A stretch of DNA of 64,000 bases from NCBI GenBank assembly GCA_035771175.1, contig CM069602.1:4654001-4718000 (forward strand), in the 5' to 3' direction. The DNA comes from Paratinospora sagittata. Its lineage: Eukaryota; Streptophyta; Magnoliopsida; Ranunculales; Menispermaceae. Position 1 is the first letter of the stretch. Each line of letters starts with the position of its first letter. The notes beneath the pieces are model-generated. The model worked only from the letters and a program-made list of their open reading frames with translations, was not told where the DNA came from and did no database searches. This document shows, piece after piece, positions 28,601 to 40,936 of the stretch. A program made the translations under genes and the position numbers.

Positions 28601-31600
28601 AGTAAATTGTCGCTTAAAAACTGAACTTCTAAAGATCATCAAGTAGAGTAAACTATATCGATGATGAGCTCCTCATCCTTACGAGAAAAAGAGGGATTGA
28701 GAGAACCAAAATAGAAAAGCCACTCTGCTATTTCCAAAAAAAATTGAGATAATGTTGGTCCAATCCCTCAATTTGATTACAGGGAAAATGGAGGCCAATC
28801 CTTACTATATAATTCCAACAGCTCAATCTTTATGGCGTAATTGACAACAGATATATCCTACAAACCATGAGGTGAACATCACTTTGACTAAACTCAACAA
28901 AGTTTTTCCCAGCTAAATCACTCTGACTAACAAAAAAAATTATGGGTCTCAATTACTTTGAGGACTCATTCTTGCACTTGAAAACATATCTAAGACTTGC
29001 TAGTCAATACCATGCAAATTTAATTCTATAAACTTAAAAATTTCCTTTATAATGATTAATGACCAATGTCTTTTTTTTTATTTCCTTCTATTTTATTGAT
29101 TTTAGATGTTTCATCATTTCTTATAGATACCAATATTTTAAAGAATGTAACTTTTTCTTAATTCTTCATTATTTTTTTAAGTGAAGCTTACATCACCATG
29201 TGCACCAGCAAACCAACTTGATTACACCTTGTCGGTTTTAAAACCTCATGGCATGCATGACTTAATTGTTTACAAGTCCTTGTAACATAGTGCACTCACT
29301 CCAATAATCAGGCAGGTAAAGCAATCATTGTTCAATCAAACGTATGACTTTCGGCAAATATAGCAGCAGTTTAAACCTAGCTCTCATGACAGATTTATTT
29401 TGTCCCTTGATCCTTTGGGCATCTTTTCTTGTAAATCTTTCTTTGAGTCTTTGGAAGACACCCCTTTCATTTGGAAAGCTCAAATTCCCTCCAATGTTGA
29501 AGTTTTTTGGGTGACTGTTGGCACATTAGAAGTTAAGCATGTTAGACATCTTGCAAAATGTTTGCCAGATTCAATATTTTCTATCTTGTGTAGCATTCCT
29601 TGTCTTCAAGATGGAGAGTTTGTTGAGCATACATTCTTTCTTTGCTAATTTGATTTAAGGATTTGGGAACGTGGGAAGAATCTTTGACTGGAATGTTTAA
29701 AGTCGTGCACAGAATATGCATACTTCTTTCTCAAGCTATTTATACCTATCATGGAGTGCAAGAGACATTGGAACATTTGTTTTTTTTGTTACAGTTTGAT
29801 CACTTTGGCTAGAGAGAAATCAAAGAGTGTTTCAGGGCCATTCAAAGGAAGTTCACATTAGGAAGTCCTCTAAGTTAGCAGCTTCAAACTGGATATTCTC
29901 ATCTAGCATGGCTAAGGGTTGGTGTATTTCAAAATGGCTATGGAGCTGGTCTAGCCCTATGTGCTTAGGATAGGTGGTTTAGAGTGAGGTTGGGTCTGGT
30001 ATACCCTTGTCGCTTCTTATCCAAGTCTCTATTTGGGTTGACCATTTCACATTCAATATTTTTTTTGTTTCCTTTCAAAGAAGGGGTGTCAAAAACACGG
30101 CAACTAATAGATGTAAATATATCCAAAGTAGGTTAAAAAAAATACACCAACTCACCTCGCGGCTTAAGAAGAACTTCAAATTTTTAAAAAGAGCTTTGCA
30201 TTCTTTTGTTTCCTCATTGTCGTTGTCCTCACTAGCAGCCTCCTCAACAAGCTGCATCAATGCGCCAGGTTCATTGGCAGGTAGCTGATGTTGAAGTTGA
30301 GCAAGTCTTAGTTCTGACTCATCATTTTTTGTATCCTTATCCCCAACCACATCTTTATCTTGTTCTAATGAAATTGAATCTCCAGATTCCACTGCCCGGG
30401 CTCTGGAATTTGCAGCAAAATACCGAGAAAGCGCATACAGATCTGCACTAAAGCTTATCAGGCTACAAATTTTGTGATAAGTGCAAGATTGAAATAACAT
30501 TGTGATATAAGAATAGTGTGGGAAATTGCACCTGCTGCCAAAGCTTCCAATCGAGGATCAAGAATAGGCGGATATTTTACATTCATAGAGTGATAAAGCT
30601 TGAAGTTCACAAAAGCAAGCAGATTCTGCAGGTAGTGAAATATGGAAAAGTAAGCTAAATGCAATACACTAGTGCCAAATGTATGCATGCTCATTACTGA
30701 ATGGTTCTAAACAATATATCAAAGTGAAAATGTGGCAATTGAATCAGAAATTATGATTCTTTAAAATTTTAAATTCTCGGAGGTTTCTAACTCCTTGTCT
30801 TGGCAAAGTAGACTAGAAACTACTCTAAGATCTATTGTGCACCGGTGAGGTATACATTACAACTTTCTGAAAACACTAACCATCAAAACCAAACAGTACA
30901 GTTCTATGCTCCAGGAAATCAAAAGATTCAAAACAATACTTCAATAGACCATAAAAAGAAGCAACAAGATTTGGAACCTCATAGAACTCCAAGAATGTTG
31001 ACATGACATTGATGTCGACATCGTCAGTAAATACTTGCTGCAGTGAGTGCGGCGTCAGCCATGTAATCTTTTGCCCTTCAACCTCAGCCTGTACAAATAG
31101 CAGAACAGTCAGGGTTAGTCACTTAAATCAGCTAATTGCTTACACATGGTATTTAAATTTGGGCCGAAAAAAGGAAAAAAAATTACAAAATTTTACCTGG
31201 TAATATATGCCTTTCACAGATATAAAAGTCTTTCGCAGGCTATGTGTTCGAGAAATGTAGGCTTGCCATTCATGACTTAGCCTGATCACACCCAAAAAGT
31301 AGTCCATAAACATACAAAAGCTAAGTCACGGGTCTGTCCCAATTTAAAATGAATGGATGAACACATCTAGAAAATTGAAACCTACATACATACACACTGC
31401 AACTTAAACAACAAACCTTCGACAATTGTGAATGCGCGTCACTTCAATTCGTTCACTCTCAACAGCTGGTAACGACGCGAACAAATGCACCATCGTGAGA
31501 CAATCATCCAAATCCCTAAGAGCATCAATGAACTTTGGGTACCTAAACCACACAATCCACATCATTTAAAACCACAAATGATAATGATAAGATACATTGA

Positions 31601-32252
31601 TAATGATAACAGAAAACCCAAAAAAAAAAAAACCACACCTTTCCTTGATAAGCCTATCAAGGGTGTATGAAGGTCTTCTAGACATTAGGCGTTGAGCGCG
31701 TTCCTCGTTCTTCTTCGCCCGAGCTTTGTTGACCTTCTTGTCATAAGCCCTGATACCTCTTAGCTTCTCGAGTATAGGTTCGTGAGCAATAAACAAAATA
31801 TCCTTCATCAAATAATATGTCTTGTGTGTTCCTTCCACCTTCTTCTTCGGTTCTCGCGGAAAAATTCCTTTGAGAATACATAATTTCCTACAAAATTAAA
31901 CACCCACCAAACAAAATCAACAATAAAAAAAAAACAATATCGGAGCTCAAAAACCCTAAACCCTAAACCCTAATAGATGAGCCATCTAGAAAAAATACCT
32001 GAAATTCTGTAAACTGATCTGTAGATACTTGAGAGCTTTAGCTCTGGTGATGTATTTCGCAGCATTTCCTTCTTTTTTCTTACCCTAAAATTGTCAACAG
32101 AAAAAATACATAATTTTTTTTTAAAAAAAAAAAAAAAGATAATCAAACAACCAAGAAATCAATTCATTTTTAGAATGGGATAGAACAAAAGAAGCTGCGT
32201 GAAAAAAGAAAAAAGAAAAAACAATTACAGGAGGTCTGTAGTGCTTCGGCAT
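25691..32252 (-). CDS. PES: Pescadillo homologue, ribosome biogenesis (PeBoW complex)
   Basis: Pescadillo is a nucleolar factor that with BOP1 and WDR12 forms the PeBoW complex needed for 60S/28S rRNA processing. Thirteen exons join: 32229-32252, 31999-32084, 31639-31887, 31417-31542, 31197-31281, 30978-31088, 30532-30625, 30156-30442, 28339-28446, 27566-27687, 26842-27061, 26158-26394 and 25691-25774. The sum is 1833 nt (610 aa), close to other plant PES proteins. The N-terminus [20 protein letters not shown] starts the Pescadillo N-domain (to about 280). An acidic linker around 290-350 is followed by a BRCT domain at about 350-430 ([12 protein letters not shown] ... [12 protein letters not shown]). 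The C-terminal third is charged and probably coiled, ending in a basic tail ([20 protein letters not shown]). The 1.7-kb intron 28447-30155 carries an antisense LINE fragment. Confidence 0.95.
29380..30075 (+). mobile_element. LINE ORF2 tail fragment within a PES intron
   Basis: Antisense to PES in intron 28447-30155. The frame 29400-29648 reads [40 protein letters not shown], then [16 protein letters not shown], matching the zinc-binding RT tail of plant L1 elements with an internal deletion. Downstream sequence is non-coding and probably LINE 3' UTR. No poly(A) tract or target duplication is recognisable. Confidence 0.75.
31951..31973. promoter_or_regulatory. Three tandem telo-box motifs (AAACCCT) in PES intron 2
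   Basis: Three AAACCCT units in tandem lie about 300 bp downstream of the PES start codon. Telo-boxes near the 5' ends of plant genes for ribosomal proteins and ribosome-assembly factors are established co-regulatory elements, so the position suits PES. A short interstitial telomeric insertion is the alternative. Confidence 0.65.
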
Positions 32253-32699
32253 TTTGTATGAATAGCAACTGCGTTGACCGTTTCTCTATTGAGAGCGTTT
32301 TTGAAGCAAGATCTGCTCAAAAGAGCCGTTTAAGAAAATAGCTAACCGTTCGAAATCGCAAAATTTCCGAGCTTCTCCACTTCAGCTTCTGCCACTTGAA
32401 CAAAAGTAACGATTATACCCTAATTTCCGTTCTTCAAAAGAGATCATGACTCCATCTCTCTCGCTCTTTGCTTGTCACTGAAATCTCCGTCACCAGACGC
32501 GGCCTCTCTCTTGCTCTGCAACTTTTGTGCCCCTCTTCTCTACACGGCTGCAAAGGAGAAGCAGAAAAAAGGAAAATAAATAGAAACAAGGAGAGGGATG
32601 GTTGGAGCTATAAATAGAAACAAGGAGCGGGATAGGGTTGGAGCTAAAACCCTCATCAGAAGTGACACTATTTTTGTTTTATTTAATTATTATTTTTTT

Positions 32700-34925
32700 G
32701 GGCTACATTTTTAGATTATTGCTTAAAAAAAAAAACCATTTATTTTCAAATTACTTATTTTTCTACAATTTCCTAGTGTGTTTCATTTGAATACAAAGAA
32801 AATGTCATAAGATTAACAAAATTACAAATTAATATCATGACTCATGTTCCACTTAGAGATGAATTAAATAAAAATATTCTGATTTTTCTATATATAAGGG
32901 CAAATTTGTTAATTCAGAGGAAAAATAATTGTTTAAAGCTTAAATAAATAATTTTATAATTTTTAAAATCATTTTCTCTTTAATTCACCAAACACAATGT
33001 AAACAACTTTTTTAAACCACTTTGTGTAATAATTATTTTTTCATAAGCTAAAAGTTAGGATCACCAAACAAGGTGTAGACACAAAAACACTGATTTGGGC
33101 CAGAGCTTTCAAATCTTAGTCCATTCATGTTCAACTTTTTTTTAAGACAGTGTTTGATAACTTTATTTCTTTTTTATTTTAAAAAAATTAGTTCTGCTTT
33201 TTTAATTCTATTTTTTAAAACGTTGTTGGTTTATAACTAAAATATTCTAACATCTTAGTTTAGTTTTATTTTAGAAATAATTGAAATCTCAACCTCTTTA
33301 TGTAAAAAATAAGTTGATTTATTATTTTAATTACTTAAATTATATTTATCATTATATGTCATATTTATTTAAATAAAAAATTATTTTGTATTAATTATTA
33401 CTTATTAAATTTAAATAGTGACAATTTATCTCATATATATGATTAATACAAAATTGATAAATTATGAACTTACCAATTTATATTAACGGGAGTAGCTTAA
33501 TGCACCACTGTATTTTTTTTGTAGGACGTAGCTTTTTAAAAATTACATTTATATTTAAAAAATTATTGTTCCTACCTACGTTGCTACTCTATATTGTTAC
33601 ATAAACCATAATTAATAAACATAAATATTAAATAATATTAAACTATTAAAATTAACGAATTTCAAGATAAATGAATATTTAGGTTATTAAACTAGGGGAA
33701 ATTTCTCTCTTAACGAAAATATTTTTCAAATAAAATAATTTGACACCTGGAAGGTACGTACATTTTATTTTTTAATTTTCTTACTAAATAAGTCAATAAA
33801 TTTTAAAATAAAAAAGTGTAAATAGTTTACCTTTCAATTGCCAAGTTTCTTTCAATAATAGTTATTGATGCAAAATCAGACCAGTACCAAGATGAATACG
33901 TGGAAGAAATTAATTAATTTGAAAGTACGAACTCTCTGGCCCCGACAAAGGTATGGTCGCTAGATCTAAGAATGAGAGAAATAAGTAAGGTTATAGTAAG
34001 GAACACCAATATAGTGTCGGGAGAAGACCCTCTAATGTTTAAGTTATAGCTCGTTTAAGACTGTAACACTAACTCTTGTACAGCATGGTTACTTACCTTT
34101 TAAGGAGGGTTGTAGGTCTATTTATAGAGATGTCCTCTGGGGCGAGGTGGCTAGCTGCCCAGTAGATATGTGTCACGTGTCATTTCGTAGTTAATCGAGC
34201 TAAGTTGGATGAGCTCATCTATCCGGGAAAAGTCGGATCGGATAAAGCTCATCTATCCGGGAAAAGTCGGATCGGATAAACCTCATCTTCCTAGTTTGTC
34301 TCGGAGAAGGAGTTTTATTTCGTTTCTGTGTCGCATTCGATACGTATATCTACTTCGAGTTTCTCAGGATGTTGTGTGTTGAGAAGAATTCTTTTATCCT
34401 CTGCAATCTTATATAGAATTGTCAACTCGGCTCGCTGTCGAGTTGTGCCAAACTGAGTCGAGCTGTCGTCAATAACTCATTTTTGGGGTTTTCGCAAAAC
34501 CTTCTCGCCATCTCGGTTCGACTAACTTCCATTAGTCGAGTCGATTTTAGGTTGTCCGAGCTGATCTGTTGATCAAATTGTGTAATTCGTACGTGATTCT
34601 TGTTCTGTCACTTCAACTCGCCAGCTCTTACATGTAGTCTTGTTAAGCTCCAAAGATGCCAACCCAGCTCATACAAACTGAGGTCAGCTCATGCCGAGCT
34701 AATGGTCCAACAATAGTGAATAAATATTTTAAAATAAAAATAAGAAAACTCTTAAATCAACAAATATTTTTTTAAGAAAAAAAAAAGCTTAAAGTTGAGG
34801 AATAATTTGAATTTCTTAAAATAAAAAAAATAAAAAAGTAAAAACATTTGAGACAGTTGTAGGTGGTGGAGTATAATGGGTAATATTGAAAAATAAAAGT
34901 TTGAAAAGAGAAATAAGGTGAAAAT
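32700..34925. other. Repeat-derived intergenic DNA
   Basis: No ORF is supported. The stretch 32,700-33,850 is very AT-rich. The part 33,880-34,710 has a different, more GC-balanced composition and a regulatory look (TTTATAGAG near 34,120; repeated GAGCTCA/CGAGT motifs). It is probably an LTR or similar non-coding part of a transposon whose family I do not recognise. Confidence 0.45.
34213..34280. repeat. Two tandem copies of a 34-bp unit
   Basis: The unit GCTCATCTATCCGGGAAAAG followed by TCGGATCGGATAAA is repeated exactly at a 34-bp offset, with only the first base of the next unit changed. It lies within the unassigned repeat at 33.9-34.7 kb. Confidence 0.9.
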
Positions 34926-35190
34926 GTCACACCCCAGTACACAGCACATCGCAGTGTCTAATACCCCCGGGATGTGATGGGTACCTCATACCGAGCGTAC
35001 CACAGCCGTTATATACCACATAATATTGTCACATCCCAGTACACAGCACACCGCAGCGTCTAGTACCCCCGAGATCATTTGTCCATACTATTCATTAATA
35101 AATAGTGCAAGGCCTCCCCCAGAGTCGAACTCGAGACCTCATAAGGTTTAATTTCGAACTTTGAGTAGCCACTGAGAACATTGAGTAAGG
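34926..35190 (-). repeat. tRNA-headed repeat, single-unit copy (relative of the 62.7-kb palindrome)
   Basis: It begins TGTCACACCCCAGTACAC and shares ordered blocks with 62749-62990: CATAATATTGTC(A/C)CATCCC, GATCATTTGTCC, ACTATTCA, ATAAATAGTG and TCGAACTCGA. Read on the minus strand, it starts with an A-box-like TTCTCAGTGGCTAC and a B-box-like GAGTTCGACTC, then the body, and ends GGTGTGACA. The first about 107 bp repeat the start of the next part (TGTCAC(A)..CCCAGTACACAGCAC twice), an internal duplication. Only one arm is present. Confidence 0.65.
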
Positions 35191-35699
35191 TTGAGATTTT
35201 GACAGTATTCGTGACTCTAATTTTGTTAGTACCTGACCCAATAATGGGCAAAAAGGGAAGTGATGTTAATGAATTATGAAAATCAGAAGTGGTTTTCATT
35301 GCCTGAGCATGAGTCACAAACTGCGTACATTATATCTCGACCAATAATTGTCTATTATCAATCTAAAAAAAAAGAAAAAAAAAAGAAACACGAGATGTGT
35401 GAATGTCCAGTTAGTCGATATGGAATGCCCCAATCTTTTTATCAATGTGACTCCACCAGATTTTAGAGAATAAATTACAGTAAATACAATACCATATCCA
35501 AAGATGAGTAAGACGTTGATAGCATGTATGATCAACATTTTGTTATTGTATATATTATGATGTATTGTTGGATCTACCTGGTCCTTTATATCTGGTGATA
35601 TGGTAGACAAATTGTATTATATTCTGTTAGAATAATGCATCATTGATTGTGAGTATGCCTACAGGAAAAAGAATCTATCATGATATGGTTAGCAAAGAT

Positions 35700-38241
35700 T
35701 ATGTGTAATAAATATGGGGGTCATCAAGTACTTATGGACTTTAGAATATGAAGTTTTTGGAATTAGATGCTTTGTTGGGTATGATTGGTTGGCTACCTCT
35801 CATGTCAGGTGGAGCGTCTCTCCGAAAAGAAGGAATATGCTGCATAAGTGGAAAATTCTCATTTTGAATCTCGAGGCATATATACCCTCAAAATCTTCTA
35901 TCTCAGATAAGATGGTTGTTGACGAGGAAATAGAGAATATGACTCGTACAAAGCCATTAGAGTAATGTAATAAGGCATGCAGTTGATTAAAATTCCTGTG
36001 GTGAACTGGTATATTGGAGTATTCTCTGATGAATTATGAAACTTGCCACCTGGACAGGAGATTGATAGCATATAAAACTGATGCTAGTATAACATGTATC
36101 TCCATTCCTTCATATAAAGAGTACCTGAGGAATTGTGAGGATTTAAGGTGTAGGTAAATGTGTTAATGAGCAAAAGATTTATTATCCTTGACATGCCACC
36201 TTGGAGAGCATTTGTGATAAGATGGAAATAAGGTATAGTGAAATATGTTTAGGTATGAATTACTGTTAACTGAGCAGGGTAACAATAAAGAATGAATATC
36301 CTTTACCATGGATAGATGGTTGAATTTGTTAACTAAATGGAGCCAAATTTCTTTAAGAACATTTTGAGATCTAGGCACCATCAGTTAAGAATTCAAGAAA
36401 AAGATGTAATGTAGACTGTGTTAAGACAAGATATGGATATGATAGAATGTTGGTAACCTTGATTAATGTGTCAATCATGTTTATAGGATTGATGTAGTGG
36501 GTATATGAACCATGTCTTGATTATTACATAGTCTTTGATGATGATATATGTAATTGTCCAAAGAAATGAGAGGAGTATGAATAGCACCTCAAAATTATCT
36601 TGCAGTCACTGAGAGAGCACTGATTGAGTGCCAAGCTCGGTGAATATGAGTTTTGAATATAATTAAGATAAGAATTTTTGGATCACAACTGTATTAAATG
36701 TTATTACTATTTCTAGAACCTTGAAGTAATTGTGATTGATGAATATCACGTCCAGATCTAGGTTGTGCATTGATACAAAAAGGATATGTTAATTACTTAT
36801 GTCTCCAGATATTTGGTAGTGCACGAGAATATCTATCCTGAGAGTGACTACAAATTTGTTGGTAGTTATTTTGAATTAATGAGAACATTGCTTCCATAAT
36901 AACAAGGTCACATTATCTTTAGATTTTAAGAGTCTGAAGTAATTATTTGAACGACAATAAACTGAATATGAGGTAATAAATGTGGCAAGAATTCCCGAAG
37001 GATTTGATGTTATATTGAATTATTATCCTGGGAAAGACCAATATGTTGCTGAGGCATTGAGCAAGAAACAGGCTGAAACTGGAGTAGTAACTATCAGTGA
37101 GCCATAAATGGATATTGTTTGTGAATGAGAGTTACAGTTATGAGTGTACTCTCTATTACTCCATGTGTTGATATTTGTGCTCGAATGCATGTTCAGCTGA
37201 TTGATACTCATATTCAGAGCGTAAGATTTATGAGACGAGTATGATATCTGTATGAAAGACGATGAAAGTGGTAATATGGATTGTGTTAAATGAAGATGGG
37301 ATTCAAATGGTATCTTATGAGTTATGGGTAGAAATGATACCATTTGGATAACTATTAGTGGACTGATAAGTTTATGTATTCTTCCAATGAACACCAGAAT
37401 TCTATGGATAGACTGAGCAGATTGTATATGTGTGAGATAGGGAGATTGATAGGAGTACTCAGATATTTGTCATGTCGAATTAAGATCCGACGATTTTGTC
37501 GAGATATGATATATGATGCAGACTCGATTTGATACTCATCTCCTTCTCAGTGTAATATTTTACGCTTAGACTGGTTGACAGACTGAGAGAGTGACGTTGA
37601 TGCTTGCGAGCATGCTCGGGTCTGGCTTACTTGCATTTTGGTGGAAGTTGGAAGGAATATTATACGTGTGTGTAAACTTATAAACTTATGTGTATAAACA
37701 ACTATTATAATAGCATAATGATGACACTCTAAAGGTTTGATAGTAAGCATTATAGATCTCCAACTTGTTGATTTGAAAGTATGGAGTTATTGTTACTGGT
37801 GTCACATGATATTATAAAAGACACAAGGTTGGTATATCGGCCTTGAGATTTATTGTGGCTGGCTTAGTTTTGTTAAGGGTCTTACCACAGAAAGGCCAAA
37901 TGAGATTTTTTGAATGAAAAGAAAGCTTGCACCGCGATTTGTTGGACCATTAGAGATCCTTGATAGGATAGGTCCATTGGCTTACCGATTTGCTCTACTG
38001 TCACAGTTGATAGGTGTCCATAATATTTTCTATATATTGATGTTGAGGAACGATCATTCGGATTCCATATATGTTATGGATATAACTCAACTCTAAGTTG
38101 GGGAGGATACCACGTATCAAGAAGAGCAAACATGGGAGCAAAAATAGAAAATGCGGGAGCAGTTTTCTGGGATTGAGTATCACTTGAGGAATATTCCTTG
38201 ATTCTAAATTTCGAGGACGAAATTCTTTAAGTTGGGGAGAT
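35700..38241 (+). mobile_element. Degenerate Ty3/gypsy internal region (RNase H and integrase end)
   Basis: Traces of a gypsy polyprotein survive in broken frames. Near 36750-36850 is a line resembling GLGCxLxQKGxVxxYASR, and near 37000-37070 FDVILNYYPGKDQYVAEALS, the end of the RNase H domain (usually YHPGKxNxVADALSR). At 37914-38096 the integrase C-terminal motif reads KLAPRFVGPLEILDRIGPLA and VHNIFYILMLR. The stretch 38160-38241 (FEDEIL, then a purine tract AAGTTGGGGAGAT) leads straight into an LTR start TGTAACACC. Gag, protease and most of RT are not recognisable, and no 5' LTR is identified. Stops and frameshifts make it non-functional. Confidence 0.72.
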
Positions 38242-40412
38242 TGTAACACCCCGTGCTTTTTTGTTAATTTATATGTACACTAAAAAGTATAATACACGTA
38301 TAAGTACCTTTAAAGCCATGTGTACATGTGTCAAAGGCACTTGAAAATGTCAAAAGTGAGTTCGGAACGTAATTTAAATAGAAATTGATTGATAACACGT
38401 GTATTCCTCAGGTAGATTGAGTGTATGAAGAAGAAGAACGAATAAAAACATATAAAATAACGCCCCTGACGTAGGCTGACGTCATGACCGACACAATGTA
38501 TTATACACTGTACATACCCATATATAGTATACAATGCACTGTCAGCCTCAATGGACATTCACACTCATTCCCAAAATACCACAAATCAAATCAAATCAAA
38601 TATATATATAGATGATCATTCCATCATCCCAAGCATTATATAATATTACCACACAACCCATCTAGGTGATAGTATATCTATAGTATGTGATAATTATAAA
38701 TATCAAAATAACAAACATATAACCTATTTCCTCCAAGCATACATACACATACCAGACGAAGGCTCACGTGATTATCACTCACAAATTTTTCTTTTTCCCT
38801 TCGACTCAATACCTGAAATATTAGAAAAAATGGAGTAGCAAACAACAACTTAGTGAATATAGTTCTTGACATGACAATCGCATGCATTTTTAGGAAACAT
38901 GACATATCAAATTGATTTAAAACATTTCAAAAGCACATATGCACCATTCATCAAAATATTATACGTGCACACAATATTGCTCATTCATAAATATTTTTCC
39001 ATCTCCCTCCTTCAAGGCAAGAGAGCGGGTCTAACCTTTGTATGGCCGTACAAGGTAGCCACAGCCTCTCATTACCCAATTCACAGTCATTTCAAGGATC
39101 GCAACCCTTGTTAGGACCGACCTACTGACAATGAGGACTCGCAAAACCTCATCCGGGTCTAATTCCTAACGAAATGACATCATTACAAACTCCAATTGCT
39201 AAAATCAGTTTGCATGATCCATAAAACTTAATTCATTATATACAAATATAACATGCATACAATCAAACATTTTATATGCGTACAATGCCATACAAGAACC
39301 AAATCAATAAAACTATACTCACAATGGTTACATGAGGTTTCTAAGCCAATATATCCTCAAGAGTATTTATCCATGCACTTAAGCTCTAAATTTAAACACT
39401 GAAATTAACCATAGATTATCATGAGAATCACCATTATCATATCTTACTAAAAATATCAAAGCATATCCAAATATTATGTTCTTAACATCGAAACGTCCGG
39501 AATTCAGTTCTCTACGATTCTATGATCTCAAACCGGAGTTTCATTGGATTATAATTCCATTTACTATTCACTGGATATGATCATAATACTATTCACATCA
39601 TCACTATTCATTGAAAACATGTAAATTGTACTAAAATTGTCAAACGGTCTCCACAAATTATGAACTTAGCATCAATGGACTCACAACAGTCCATTCTACC
39701 ATTTTATAGCCTTAAACTGAAGTTTCATCAGGAATGGTCTCCAATCTACACTATAACTTCCAACAGCTATAAAAGTTTCAAATGAACACATAAATTCAAT
39801 CTAACCACATATTCGGGGTCCCGACAGTCCAGGGAGTGTTTTCCAACCTTCTTAGCGGATTTTCATTCACGTTGGGCCAAAACCCCAATTGTTGAAAACG
39901 CCGTAAAATAGCTCCCACAACAAAAATTACTCCGCTAGAAAGGTTACATCTAGCTTAGATATTAATTTTACGACGAAAAATAGCAAAAATAGCTTACCGA
40001 CACGTTGAATTTGGCTGCAAATCCGCCGTTTCTTTTTTTTTTCTTTTATTTCTTTCGTTCTTCTGGACGTTCCTCTTTCGTCTTTCATTCTGCAACTTCG
40101 TTTATTTTATTTATTTACTGTTTCGTAAACAGTACCAGCTTATGAACAGTAAACTTAATTTGTCTTTTATTCGAGTACTGTTCATTATTTTATTTTATTT
40201 TATATCTTTTTATTCGTTCTTCTTCTTCATACACTCAATTTACCTGAGGAATACACGTGTTATCAATCGATTTCTATTTAAATCACATTCGAACTCACTT
40301 TTAACATTTTTAAGTGCCTTTGACACATGTATATATGACTTTAAAGGTACTTATACGTATATTATACTTTTTCAGTGTACATATAAATTAACCAAAAAGC
40401 ACGGGGTGTTAC
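38242..40412. mobile_element. LTR-like block (2.17 kb) with about 220-bp inverted terminal repeats
   Basis: The left end starts TGTAACACCCCGTGCTTTTT and the right end, reverse complemented, starts identically. The two stay alignable for about 220 bp (shared: TTTATATGTACACT, GTATAAGTACCTTTAAAG, GATAACACGTGTATTCCTCA, GAAGAAGAAGAACGAATAAA) at roughly 90% identity. The left end abuts a gypsy internal region with a polypurine tract, so the block sits where the 3' LTR should be. Short TG...CA inversions at LTR ends are normal; 220 bp is not. The interior has no ORF. Confidence 0.7.
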
Positions 40413-40723
40413 AAAAAAAGAGGGCATAAAGGAATAATGTGTGACGAAAAACATTTGGTTGGTGTGGTTAGTGGCTCGTCGTGTTTTATAAAAATAAAGT
40501 TTTTTTACTTTTTATTTTAGAGGTTCAACCTTTATTATTTGTCAACATTTAAATTATTTTGAGTTTGAAAAATTATTACCAAACATTATAATTTTGTTCA
40601 ATCTTTGTTTCAATTAGAGTTTGGAAGAATTAGACATTGGAAAAACACTATCTAAGAAAATTGTTCTAATTTTATTAAAAAATTTAGGTTTTAAATTATT
40701 ATTATAGGGCAAAAATAAATAAA

Positions 40724-40830
40724 ATTACAGGAGGTCTGTAGTGCTTTGGCATTTTGTACGAATAGCAACTTCGTCGACTAAATGGAAGAAGGCATTTTGT
40801 ATGAATAGCAACTGCGTCAACTTAATGGAA
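40724..40830 (-). pseudogene. Duplicate of PES exon 1 with its leader and donor site
   Basis: The segment 40724-40779 matches 32224-32279 with about four differences. On the minus strand it reads ATG at 40752, the same eight codons (MPKHYRPP) and the same GTAATT donor at 40728. A second shorter copy of the leader (GGCATTTTGTATGAATAGCA) follows at about 40791-40825. It stands 8.5 kb upstream of PES exon 1 on the same strand, beyond the transposon cluster. It could be an inert fragment or a usable alternative first exon. Confidence 0.75.
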
Positions 40831-40914
40831 GAAGAGCGCTCGAAGAAAAGGATGTGTTAGAGACGCGTTGGTGCTTTTATATGTAGGGCACAGAGAAACT
40901 GGTTTGGGCCTTAT

Positions 40915-40936
40915 ATTGTTTTGGGCCCTGTGGGCT
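40915..40936. promoter_or_regulatory. Cluster of three site II (TGGGCY) motifs
   Basis: TGGGCC at 40915-40920 and 40922-40927 and TGGGCT at 40931-40936 lie about 160-185 bp upstream of the duplicate PES ATG on the minus strand. They are also about 1 kb upstream of CDT2. Site II elements are established in promoters of plant ribosome-biogenesis and cell-proliferation genes. Confidence 0.55.

Noticed and set aside
35075..35317. 80-codon minus-strand ORF as a gene
   Set aside because: It overlaps the tRNA-headed repeat, lacks a domain and has no neighbouring exon or promoter support.
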